Assembly (NCBI GenBank): GCA_010015675.1
Contig: ML976981.1
Location: 1,438,343 to 1,495,773, forward strand
Source: Byssothecium circinans
Lineage: Eukaryota > Ascomycota > Dothideomycetes > Pleosporales > Massarinaceae
Length of the DNA: 57,431 bases
Direction of reading: 5' to 3'
Shown one piece after another: positions 44,036 through 52,798 of the stretch. A program made the position numbers and the translations under genes. Below the pieces are notes generated by a model. It ran no database searches, was not told where the DNA came from, and saw nothing but the letters and a program-made list of their open reading frames with translations. Each line of letters opens with the position of its first letter. Position 1 is the stretch's first letter.

Positions 44036-44219
44036 TATAAATACTAAGCATACTTTCTTCCTATGGAGTTTCCCTCTCCACCCAACCACACATAACATCA
44101 CACCACACCACATCAGCCAACAAGCCTCTATCCCTTGCCTTGGTCATAGTTCCTCGGTTAGACACTCATCAGAATTGGTAATCTTCCTAATCTCTCCCCT
44201 TTCACCTGCTCCTTTCACT
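44036..44219 (+). promoter_or_regulatory. Conserved promoter/leader of array gene 2
   Basis: TATAAATA at 44036-44043, then CTAAGCATACTTTCTTCCTA and GAGTTTCCCTCTCCACCC, a C/A-rich leader, CTTGCCTTGGTCATAG, then CCTAATCTCTCCCCTTTCAC and CTGCTCCTTTCACT before the ATG at 44220. TATA to ATG is 184 bases, against 178 in unit 1; the TATA-to-TATA period is 949 bases. Confidence 0.7.
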
Positions 44220-44621
44220 ATGCGCGTCGAGTTGACCTCTGACGCTCCCGGTGCTCAGTGCATTCCCCCTCCTCAGCGCACTCCCCCTCCTCAGCGCACT
44301 ACCCCTCCTCCGCGTACTCCCCTTCCTCCACGCACTCTCCCTCCTCCGCGAATTCCTCCTCCGCCTGGCCCCGACCCTACGCTCCGACAAAAACTTACTT
44401 TCCGTGAATGGGCAGTTCAGTGGTGGGATTGGTGCGATCCCATTTACATCGTGGCGAGTTTCATGGCCATTACCGCTTTTCTTGGTAACATGGCGTGGGA
44501 GGTTCTCTGTTGGATTCTCTGCTCGGTCCCGCTTTCATTACCTTCCCCATTTAGCGTTATACTTACATACCAAGCCTTGGGGTTCTGTTTGTTGTTATAT
44601 AACGCGGACGAGTTTGATTAA
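44220..44621 (+). CDS. Array gene 2: small membrane protein with Pro-repeat N-terminus (133 aa)
   Basis: MRVELTSDAPGAQCIPPPQ is followed by about six repeats of a roughly 6-residue PPP-x-R-T unit (TPPPQRTTPPPRTPLPPRT), which expand the N-terminus relative to array gene 1. Then come REWAVQWWDWCDPIYIVAS, a hydrophobic stretch FMAITAFLGNMAWEVLCWIL, a second (SVILTYQALGFCLLLY), and the tail NADEFD. The motif MAWEVLC aligns with MAWKVLC of gene 1. The DNA codes the Pro repeats as tandem CCTCCTC-type units, so length variation by slippage is expected. No close named family is known to me. Confidence 0.7.
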   Translation: MRVELTSDAPGAQCIPPPQRTPPPQRTTPPPRTPLPPRTLPPPRIPPPPGPDPTLRQKLTFREWAVQWWDWCDPIYIVASFMAITAFLGNMAWEVLCWILCSVPLSLPSPFSVILTYQALGFCLLLYNADEFD

Positions 44622-44984
44622 GGTATACTTGAAAGGGAAGAGGGAGAGGGAGCATGGGGGTGGAGGTTTATAGAGAGGGAGCGGGGTGGTGATTGGGGCT
44701 TTTAAGTGATGGGGTGGTTAGGATGGGTTTCGGGCGGCTTGTGTGATTAATCTTTTTACCTGAGATTGTCTTTGACAGACAGGCTTGCGGCGGTGTTTGA
44801 CTCAGTGGGCCTTCAACAGGCGTGCGAGATAAGTAGTTTAGACGGTCTTTAACAGGATTGCGACATGGTTAATTACTCTGCCTCCAACAGGCTTGCGGCA
44901 TGATTGATTTTCCTTCCTGGAGTTATGGCGTTGGGGTGTTTGTTCATTTCCTTCGGAGTTTGGTTTTGGAGTTTGTGACATTAA

Positions 44985-45189
44985 GGGAGTTTGGTTTGGG
45001 AGTTTGGTTTGGGAGTTTGGTTTGGGAGTTTGGTTTGGGAGTTTGGTTTGGGAGTTTGGTTTGGGAGTTTGGTTTGGGANNNNNNNNNNGGGAGTTTGGT
45101 TTGGGAGTTTGGTTTGGGAGTTTGGTTTGGGAGTTTGGTTTGGGAGTTTGGTTTGGGAGTTTGGTTTGGGAGTTTGGTTTGGGAGTTTA
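44985..45189 (+). repeat. 13-bp minisatellite (GGAGTTTGGTTTG) with assembly gap
   Basis: About 16 near-perfect copies of GGAGTTTGGTTTG interrupted by 10 N at 45080-45089. The N run means the array length was not resolved. It sits exactly where the TATA region of array gene 3 should be: the left flank (GGAGTTTGTGACATTAAGGG) and right flank (GGGAGTTTATGACATTAAAG) both derive from the pre-promoter text seen in unit 2. One unit is present as single-copy sequence at 44957-44970, which suggests expansion from a local seed. Confidence 0.85.
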
Positions 45190-45298
45190 TGACATTAAAG
45201 GAGTCTCTATCCCTTTGCCTTGGTTAACTTTCCTCAGTCAGACACTCACCAGCATTGGTAATTTCCCAATCTCTCCTGTTTCACCTACTCCTTTCACC

Positions 45299-45640
45299 AT
45301 GGCGAACCCCGTCAAATATTTTCCTGTTTTATCTTTGCACACCCCACCTCCCTCTTCCACGCCTCCCCACACGTTCTCCCGTCTTCTCCATACGGCCGTG
45401 TATCATCTCATGACCTATGCTGTCGTCATGATCTTCGTCAGCACTGCCGCCCTCATTGCGTTGAAGGTTCTCTGTCACGTTCTCTCCTTTTTGGGGAGAC
45501 TTGACACAGGGGATATGTTGCTTATTCTGTGTGTGACGTTGTTTATAATGCTTTTGATTGAGACGAGCAGGAAGGAGAGGGTGGCCCTCAACAGGCTTGT
45601 GGGAGCCACGGGGGTGTTTGACTTGGTGTACCTTCAGTAG
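45299..45640 (+). CDS. Array gene 3: small membrane protein (113 aa), diverged copy
   Basis: The ATG at 45299 follows the array leader CCCAATCTCTCCTGTTTCAC then CTACTCCTTTCACC, so it belongs to the family. The protein reads MANPVKYFPVLSLHTPPPSS, YHLMTYAVVMIFVSTAALI with ALKVLCHVLSFLG as motif, helix DMLLILCVTLFIMLLI, then a tail (SRKERVALNRLVGATGVF, DLVYLQ) read from what is 3' flank in units 1 and 2 (TTCAACAGGCTTGTGGGAG). The original stop was thus lost and the C-terminus is new. It lacks the TATA block of genes 1 and 2, replaced by the minisatellite, so expression is doubtful. Confidence 0.6.
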   Translation: MANPVKYFPVLSLHTPPPSSTPPHTFSRLLHTAVYHLMTYAVVMIFVSTAALIALKVLCHVLSFLGRLDTGDMLLILCVTLFIMLLIETSRKERVALNRLVGATGVFDLVYLQ

Positions 45641-45804
45641 GCTTGCGGGAGTGTTAGTCACATGTGCCTTCAATAGACTTGCAATATAGTCGATTTAGAC
45701 GGCCTTCAACAGGCTTCTCATAGGCGAAGAAGATTTATAGTAAATCTAAAAATTGTTAAATTGTAGCATTTAGGGGCTTTGTCTCTTCGGTTCTGAGTCC
45801 GGCG

Positions 45805-45935
45805 TTAAAATTTGTGGTATTGGAGGAGTGCAGTGTGCGTGCACAATGCCAGAGACTTTTGAGTATTGTTAACGGTCCAGGTTGGTCTTGTAACACATTT
45901 TTTTGCTATGGGGAGCAATGATAACGTTTCTACCT
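45805..45935 (+). promoter_or_regulatory. Orphan fourth promoter remnant of the array
   Basis: Text at 45819-45900 (TGGTATTGG, AGTGCAGTGTGCGTGCACAA, TGCCAGAGACTTTTGAGTAT, CCAGGTTGGTCTTGTAAC) matches the pre-TATA region of unit 2 at 43939-44020 (ACATTGTGTGTTTACAATGC, CACAGAGTTTTAGTATCG, CTAGGTTGGTCTTGTAAC). After it neither TATAAATA nor a gene follows; the unit is cut at about 45910. Confidence 0.6.
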
Positions 45936-46603
45936 AGGTAGAATTTGACACCTAAGTGCATTGACAGACGACAGTTTATCTAGTCTTGTGGCACATACCT
46001 TCACTCAGTTCACTTTATGATGACGCTTGAAGGTGTGTGACCTTTCCATGGGCAGGGCTCAGACTTATACCATCAAAGTCGCCTATTCAGAAACACTTCC
46101 TAAACAAAATGCAGTGCCAAACACGAAGAGCACGACGCTTCGTAGATACAGCCGGCGTGGAAGCGTGTGGCACGGTATGTCTTAGTTTAGTCCAAGTGCA
46201 CAAGCACAAAACTTGGAACGTGTGCGCTGTATCACGAAGCGCAACAGTGCGTAACTTCAAGTGCATTGCCATGCAGCGCAGACACCATTCACCAAAGATA
46301 TAGCTCATGTGAGGCGTTCTTAGTGGCACGGTTTTTGTTTTGGCGTTTGTAACTTGCGTTCACTTGGTAAAGTATTTAGTTAGCCCCACACTTCCTTCAC
46401 TGCCGCATCTTCGTCACTTTACCTCTAATTCACGCTTGATATAGCCGCAACTTGTCGCGGCACAGCCCGCAACCCTCTACTTCGCCTGATCTTACGATTT
46501 CAGGCCTCGGCGTGTGCCACGCGAACTAACAATTCTGCGCACACTACAGCACATCCTCCTTACCATCACAAGACACGACCTCACCCCTCCGGCGCCCGCA
46601 AAA
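45936..46603. other. Intergenic DNA right of the array
   Basis: About 670 bp. I see no further array unit. It presumably contains the promoter of the gene at 46604. Confidence 0.35.
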
Positions 46604-47197
46604 ATGGACACCCTTAACACTCTCCTCTTCTCCATATATTCACTCTACGCAAATCTCACGTCCTACCTCCACAACCTCGTCACCGACACTTGTCTCGAAT
46701 TTTGGCTGCTGAACTATCACGGCCAATGGGTGACCCTCTGCTCCATCCTCGCAATCGTCTCCTTCACCATCGCGTTCCGCATGGGACTCTCGCAGGACAT
46801 CAAGGCCGGCTGGAACTGCATTACTAGGGCAAAAAAGGGGGCAAAGGTGCATGAGGCGCGGAGACGGTTTTCGAATCTTGCGCGCGGGGTGGGACACGGC
46901 GATGCGCAGGAAAGACTTTTCGACAAGAGGTATCCTGCTGGGGATGCAGGTGGGAATGGGGACGGTGGTGATGGTGGAGATGAGGGGAAGAGTGGGAAGG
47001 GGAGGAAGGCGGAACTGCAGAAACGGGGCTTGTTTAATCCGAATGGTACGTTGACGAGGAGTGAGGCTCAGGCTTGTGGCGCTTTTGGCGCTGGGAGTGG
47101 GAGGGTGGAGCAGTTGGTTCGGAATGATGAGGATAGGGCTAGGATGAGGTTGGAGGTCCTGAGGAAGTTGGATAGGGATGAGCAAAGGGTAAGGTGA
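46604..47197 (+). CDS. Single-pass membrane protein of unknown function (197 aa)
   Basis: Intronless, ATG at 46604 (CAAAAATGG context). The N-terminal 40 residues are Leu/Tyr-rich and partly hydrophobic (NTLLFSIYSLYANLTSYL), followed by a clear helix (QWVTLCSILAIVSFTIAF). The rest is a hydrophilic, positively charged cytosolic-type domain with KKGAKVHEARRRFSNLARG, a Gly/Asp-rich loop (GDAGGNGDGGDGGDEG), then GLFNPNGTLTRSEAQA and a terminal charged helix (DEDRARMRLEVLRKLDRDE). The order fits conserved hypothetical fungal proteins. I cannot name a family. Confidence 0.6.
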   Translation: MDTLNTLLFSIYSLYANLTSYLHNLVTDTCLEFWLLNYHGQWVTLCSILAIVSFTIAFRMGLSQDIKAGWNCITRAKKGAKVHEARRRFSNLARGVGHGDAQERLFDKRYPAGDAGGNGDGGDGGDEGKSGKGRKAELQKRGLFNPNGTLTRSEAQACGAFGAGSGRVEQLVRNDEDRARMRLEVLRKLDRDEQRVR

Positions 47198-47465
47198 TTG
47201 GTGGACCGGTTCGGCATGGTGAATCGAGAAAATGATGGAGTGCTTGCGGACCTTTTGGCGTACTGGACATAGCGTTCATAGATATCTCACATCTAGATAT
47301 GTTTATGAATGGGTCTCACTCTTTTCAGTGGGCTATTGCTGCATGGGGTGCTACAGAGAATTACCTAGCATTTAGGTACGAGTTTGAAAAAATTCAAGGC
47401 TGAAAATGCCAACTTTTATCTTGACGATATGCGCCTCCGCGTGTTCACTTCAGCAGTATCTAGAA

Positions 47466-48023
47466 TCATGCACGCGTACGCTTCTCCGCCAGTCTCTCAA
47501 GAACAACATCAATCTCCATACCGGGCAGATACTTTGATTCGGGCCTACTCTCGCTTACTTCCTCCACACCCTGACTCCGCGTCGAAGTGAAAGCCTGTCC
47601 GCTATCCCTGCTTCCCACTAGCAAACAAACGCCAAGATCGATAGCAGAGAGAACACTCCAACAGTGAAGCCAAGGATACACCATCTCACTCAAAGGTACA
47701 CCATTACCGTCTAGCTCGAGAAAAGTGACCGTAGAGTCGTTGTCAATGCGCTATAGGAGAGTGCTTAGATATCCAAGGGTAAGCTAAGCGATGAAGTTGA
47801 GAGGGAGAATGAGAATAGAGCGCGTTGGGTAGGTGAGAGAGTAGTAGGAAATGAGCGTGTAGTGAACGGCCGCGGAAAGGAGATGGTGGTAGGGCTGATG
47901 CGCGAAGGCTGGGATGTGGATGGGCTGATTGGGGTGTGAGAGGTGTTCGGCGGCTAGGAGACTGGTGATGGAGATGGCGATGTCGCTGATGAGCGCGGCT
48001 ATGAATCTTAAGATGGGTAGCAT
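47466..48023 (-). CDS. Small membrane-associated protein with a non-canonical or lost splice site
   Basis: The first part, from ATG at 48023, reads MLPILRFIAALISDIAISIT, SLLAAEHLSHPNQPIHI, HHLLSAAVHYTLISYYSLT, SILILPLNFIA, then TAG at 47786-47784. After a 45-bp stretch with a second stop, the same frame resumes with RIDNDSTVTFLELDGNG, VPLSEMVYPWLHCWSVLSA, LGVCLLVGSRDSG and ends SKYLPGMEIDVVLERLAEK at 47466. The acceptor cctatag at 47751 is good, with a TCTAAGC branch-like site. No GT donor exists in the right place; a GC donor (ATC-GCTTAG at 47789) would give a phase-0 45-nt intron and a 172-aa protein. I favour one gene with a GC-AG intron or a mutated donor. Confidence 0.5.
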
Positions 48024-49359
48024 GGTGGGTGTGCTTTGGGATGGTGGAGTTGGGTTGCGATTAGTTCTTTGTGTTGTTCGTAGGTACGGGTTGACTGAGT
48101 GAATGTGCGATTTTGGGGGAGAGGATGAGAGGTGGAAAATGGATATGAAGGAGGGATTAAAATACTGTGTAGAGTGAAGGTCCTGACTAATTTATGGAGT
48201 GTTTGCGTATATGAAGAATATTCACTGTGAACGAAGTTGTTAAAGCCTCGCATTAGGCAGGATTTGCTTTGGGAGATCACTTCTCTACGGGTCTCATATT
48301 ACTTTGAAGAATCTAAGATGCACACTACTCACACAGTAAAAGGTATTTTGGACTTGTGAATACTTTCTTTCGGTAACTTAGCGAAGTACCTCGTGTCTCT
48401 TCCATCATTTTCCACGACATGCTAACGTCATCTGCAGTTTCAAAGCTCGATGACGAAAGTGGGAGACTAGTTTCAGAGATCTCCAGCCTAAGGAGGAGAT
48501 GCGAAGTTAGAAAAGCATATCTAGGGGCGCGCCAGTATGTATTATCTTAGATAAGGTTGTCTTAGCTAGGGTAGGCTAAAGTCTCAAAGCCCGGTAGGTG
48601 TACTTTATGCTTATAAGTTTACTGAGTTAACCCTAGGTACAAAGTCTGCTAAGCACTTTGCGTAGGTCTAAAGTATTTGAGTTTCCTGTCTAATAGTTAA
48701 CAAGACACGCACTGATACCCCTCTGGATGAACTTTGCTAACGTTGTACCCCCTCCTTAAGTGATGGGATGTGCATTGGCAAAGCTCGAGGAATAGCTGTA
48801 GAGGGGCTGGAAAAGCTTTCCACGTGAGCATCAAAATGAGGAGTAAATTTGACTAATTTTTTGAAAGGAGAGAGCTAATTTGGAGAAAGCGAAAGGGAAA
48901 CTAGTGTTTTTAGAAGTGAAAGCATCCTGGATGAAGCACGCGATGCTGAGGCTAGAGCGGCAGCGTTGCGCAATGTCTCCTAAATTAAGAAGCCTCAGGG
49001 AGAAGATTCAGCTGTAGTTTCGAGGTAACATCTGGCGGGAAGGTTGACAAACACGTACGTACAAGGCTCCCTACTAAAATAATAGATTAGAGCCTGTATC
49101 AATTTTTAGGGAAATTAACAGAAGATTTTGCAATTAAAGATGAGGGTTTGTTAACCTAGGAACTATAATAAGGGAAGTTGTAGAAAGCCTATATCACACG
49201 TCTCACCTGATGGATTGCGACGTTGTGCAACCACTATTTGGTCTCACCAAATTGCACATGACATTGTGAATTACCTTCACAACTACTTTTACCTACCTAC
49301 ATATTCTTACAACCCCTTGCAACTATTCACCGCCAAACTATCATCCTCCAAACCCAGCC
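48024..49359. other. AT-rich gene-poor stretch
   Basis: 1.3 kb. Low G+C from about 48530 on (many TTAG and TAAA words), compatible with RIP-mutated repeat DNA, but no transposon protein or terminal repeat can be recognised. Confidence 0.35.
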
Positions 49360-49770
49360 ATGCCCGCTTTGAACTTGATAACGACAAACACCCCATCCGC
49401 GACCCAGATACCGCAGTTCTTCGCTGTGATCAGCGCCATCGTCCTTGTCTTCCTACTCTTTATCGCGCTACTAATGTTTGAACGTGCTTCTGAGCCATTG
49501 ACGGTCGCAAATGAAGAACGAGTCCCACTCCTTACCGCCGAACAGTCTGGTATTGAATGCAGTGACAGGACAGTGCCCGATGACGAGCCAACTGTGGTGC
49601 AGCGGGGCGTTGACCCACGAAAAATGACTCTCGAGGAAATAGATAGTGAGCTTCGTGAGCTGTATTGTGAATTGGAGATGCAGCCTCCAGTAGATGAACG
49701 TGGTTCAGAGTCAGCCCGGCCGGACCGGGACGGGTGGGAGTTGATTCCCGTGTGGGTGCGTGTGTATTAG
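49360..49770 (+). CDS. Single-pass membrane protein of unknown function (136 aa)
   Basis: ATG at 49360. A short luminal-type N-terminus (MPALNLITTNTPSATQIPQF), one helix (FAVISAIVLVFLLFIALLMF, residues about 21-41) and an acidic hydrophilic C-terminal part with RKMTLEEIDSELRELYCELE and RPDRDGWELIPVWVRVY. Single exon, no internal stop. The helix and acidic helix resemble the layout of other small type III membrane proteins, but no family is recognised. It lies just upstream of the Fot1 element. Confidence 0.5.
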   Translation: MPALNLITTNTPSATQIPQFFAVISAIVLVFLLFIALLMFERASEPLTVANEERVPLLTAEQSGIECSDRTVPDDEPTVVQRGVDPRKMTLEEIDSELRELYCELEMQPPVDERGSESARPDRDGWELIPVWVRVY

Positions 49771-50259
49771 AGAAGAGTTTTTTTTACTTAGGCCGAGTAT
49801 AAGGACTTATATATTAAATTAAGTTATTTTATCACGTCCGTGGACCTGTCGGGAAGTTACATAAGAGTGAATGTTATATCACGTGACGTGAAGTGAAAGT
49901 TAATAAGCTTCCGTCTAACGTCCGTCCCTAGGTCGCGCAAAACCCACCGTGCCGCAAAATATGAGGGGTACTTTGACTTCGAGCGGCTATACCTCTGCGC
50001 ACACGTCAAGTTTCACTAAAATTATGTATAAATAATGTACTGTAGCTATTTTTAAAGATCTAAGGCGCCTTTTACCTATAAATTATGTTTGCATTATTAT
50101 ATTTACCTTTAATTTGCAGAGAGCCTCTTTTTATAGCGTGATAGAGTTCCTTTTTTATAGCACTACTATTAAGCTCTTACTACTCTGTAATACTTATAAA
50201 TAGTTTTATTAAGCCTTAGAACTTTACTATAATACTAAGAAGTTCTTATTAGCCTTATA

Positions 50260-50323
50260 ACGTAAAGCACCACCGAACCGCCCACACCACCGAACCGCCC
50301 ACGATTCCTTGGCAACACCAACT
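50260..50323 (+). repeat. Left terminal inverted repeat with 17-bp internal duplication
   Basis: Matches 52047-52093 in inverted orientation, apart from one extra copy of ACCACCGAACCGCCCAC. Confidence 0.9.
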
Positions 50324-50340
50324 CCATCTTCAACACGAAA

Positions 50341-52047
50341 ATGCCTCAACAACAAAGGTCTGAACGACTCCAACACGAAGGCAGACTACAGCTTGCCCTT
50401 AGCGCATACAATAGAGGCCAATTCCAAAGCTATCGAAGCGCTGCTGAGGCCTTTAACGTCAAGCCTCGCGTCCTCACCAAACGCGCCAAAGGAATACCAT
50501 TTCAACCAGAAACGGTACCGAACTGTTCAAAACTGTCCTTGACTAAGCAGGAAACACTTATCCTATACATCCTCGACCTCGATTCGCGAGGATTCACGCC
50601 TACGTTGGACGAAGTGTTGGATATGGCGAATAAACTACTGCGCGAGCGGGGTGGTAAGAAAGTAGGCATTAACTGGGCAGAATAGTTCGTGAACTGTTCA
50701 GAACAGTTATGAATAGTTTAGAACCGTTCAAAGGACCGTCAGAGGGCACTGCAGGAAAATCCTAAGGTGGTTGGCGCGTGGTTTAAGCTTGTACAGGATA
50801 CCAAAGCAAAGTACGGCGTACACGATAACGATATACACAACTTCGACGAGACTGGCTTTTAGATGGGTGTTATTAGCTCTATGAAAGTGGTTACTGGCTC
50901 AGAGAAGCAAGAAAGGCCTACAACGGTTCAGCCAGGCGATAAGGAGTGGGTGACAGATATCTAGAGTATATGTTCAAATGGTACATTCACCCCGCCATTC
51001 ATCATATACAAAGGACGCGTCTACATCTCTTCATGGTCCTAGGAAGCCGATATACCACGCAATTGGAAGCTCTTAGTCTTAGAGAATAGATAGACAACCA
51101 ATAAGCTTGGTCTCGCGTGGTTGAAGCACTTCGACGAGCATACAAAGGCGAGAACTATCGGCGTCTATCGGTTGCTAATTTTAAATGGCCACGAAAGCCA
51201 CCTAAATCAGGATTTCAAGGATTATTGCAAGGACAACAAGATTATTACGCTTTGTATGCCTGCGCACTCATCACACATCCTTCAGCCACTTGATGTGGTG
51301 TTATTCTCGCCGCTCAAGCGCAAGTACTCTGAGACTATTCGGAACTTGGCGCGCCAACACGTCTTTCACGTCAACAAGGAAGCGTTCCTACCAGCCTTTA
51401 AAGACGCGTTTTCAAGCGTATTTACAGTTCAGAACTGTTGAAAGGCCTTTGAGGCAACAGGGCTAGTCCCTCTGAACGCGCAGGTGGTGCTTAATCGCCT
51501 TAATGTGCGTATACGCACCCCGCTAGGACCCCTACCACTAGAGACGCCGTGGCAATTAAGAACACTGAGTAATACACGCGAATTTGGCTCATAGTCAAAG
51601 CTAGTACATAATTCTATTACTCGGTCACCACGGACGGCTTAGGGTGGGCTTTTGCAGCTCGTCAAAGGCGCTGAGTTGATGCTGCATGGTAGCGCGCTGA
51701 TGAAGGCGCGCATTGAAGAGCTTGAACAGCAACTTGCAGTAGTAACCAAGCGAAAAACACGCAAGCGCAAGTATCTTCAGAAGGGCGGCACTATGGAGTA
51801 TGGTCCTACAGCAGACTAGAACGGTTCTAAACCGTCAGGAACTGTTCAGAACCGTAAGAGGGCGAGGGTGGAGGGTGAACGCGAAGTGCGACAACCAGGT
51901 GTTCGCCACTGCGGCAACTGCGGTAAGGCTGGGCATAACGCGAGAACGTGTCAAGCAGATAAAGAGGGTTCTTCTGAGTTGGAGGCTAGTACTCAGTTTA
52001 TCATGTTAAGTAGTGATGCGGACGATAATGGCGATGAAGTTGAGTGA
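50341..52047 (+). pseudogene. Fot1-like transposase (DDE) with CCHC knuckle, 11 nonsense codons
   Basis: 569 codons in one frame from ATG at 50341 to TGA at 52045. The N-terminal helix-turn-helix begins SERLQHEGRLQLALSAYNRG. The catalytic region has NFDETGF (first Asp), LILNGHESH (second Asp changed to Asn) and SSHILQPLDVVLFSPLKRKY (third Asp). The C-terminus has a zinc knuckle (CGNCGKAGHNARTC) in a second frame-consistent segment. Internal stops replace probable Gln or Trp codons (after ETGF, before SICSNG, after SSWS, before TTNKLG), the pattern of C-to-T and G-to-A mutation expected from RIP. The absence of indels suggests recent inactivation. It is not functional. Confidence 0.9.
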
Positions 52048-52093
52048 GTTGGTGTTGCCAAGGAATCGTGGGCGGTTCGGTGGTGCTTTACGT
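52047..52093 (-). repeat. Right terminal inverted repeat of the Fot1-like element
   Basis: 47 bp, ends in GGTGCTTTACGT followed by the TA duplication. Confidence 0.9.
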
Positions 52094-52156
52094 TACCTAC
52101 TATCGTGCATAAATTTATATAAGGCCGCTACCCTAGTTAGTACTTCCGATTAAACT

Positions 52157-52270
52157 ACAAGGGGGACTCATGTACGGGTTGCCCCCCCCTCCCTGTTACA
52201 ACCAATCAGCGACGAGTATATGTGAGAGGGACAGGGAGGGGGGGGCAGCCCGTTCATGAGTCTCCCTTGT
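52157..52270. repeat. 114-bp hairpin (40-bp arms, 34-bp loop), MITE-like
   Basis: The left arm 52157-52196 (ACAAGGGGGACTCATGTACG onward) is the inverse complement of 52231-52270 with 37 of 40 positions matching; two of three mismatches are transitions. The arms contain a C8/G9-type run. No coding capacity. Lying 60 bp from the Fot1 element, it could be a foldback element or a transcription stop structure; I prefer a foldback/MITE. Confidence 0.75.
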
Positions 52271-52477
52271 AACTACTAATTTTAGCTAGTGTAAAATAAC
52301 CCCACACCTACATAATTATCGTGGTGTAATTTATAACTGCTAGGCCTGTGGCTGTGCGGAGTCTTGGCGGGCGGGCTGACCTTAGCCCCGCAGCCACGAT
52401 CCCTACTCAACCTTGGCTATGCCTCCAGTTAACCAACTCAACTCTCTGAAAACACCCTACAGAATTCGCCACCTCAC

Positions 52478-52495
52478 GTGTGTGTGTGTGTGTGT
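52478..52495. repeat. Dinucleotide microsatellite (GT)9
   Basis: Nine perfect GT repeats directly after CACCTCAC. Confidence 0.85.
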
Positions 52496-52798
52496 TCTAT
52501 TATGGCCATGCACCCTGTAGGTATGGGCCGTTACGAAGCGCCAGCTAAATACATTTTACACAGCTAGTTTCCTCCATTTCAACAGCCAACCATGAGACCT
52601 GCTCGTCCATTGTCTAACACCATTTCGCCACCTCACAAGGGTGTGGCCGGTGCGGGTCGGCCGCCCTCCCTGCTGGTGGTGGCGACCGCCACCGTCAAAT
52701 CACCTAGATTACCGTTAGATATCATCCGTAATAATGCTTACACAATTCGTGCCATTCCACTTTTGCACTAGCTTAGTATTCTACGTATTAAGGCGGCA

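Larger units (their letters stand above)
50260..52093 (+). mobile_element. Complete Fot1/pogo-like DNA transposon, 1834 bp, RIP-inactivated
   Basis: Both ends are visible. A TA duplication flanks the element at 50258-50259 and 52094-52095. The terminal inverted repeat begins ACGTAAAGCACCACCGAACC and continues to CAACACCAACT. The right copy is 47 bp (52047-52093); the left is 64 bp (50260-50323) because a 17-bp block (ACCACCGAACCGCCCAC) is duplicated inside it. Between them is a single transposase frame with stops but no indels. The element belongs to the same broad group as the fragment at 1-321. Confidence 0.9.

Noticed and set aside
44985..45189. CRISPR-like array
   Set aside because: The repeats are contiguous 13-mers without spacers, in a eukaryotic genome.
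44900..45640. A 246-codon frame through the minisatellite into array gene 3
   Set aside because: The 13-bp repeat is open in all plus frames by composition (GSLVWEFGLGVWF) and crosses 10 N; the family leader places the start at 45299.
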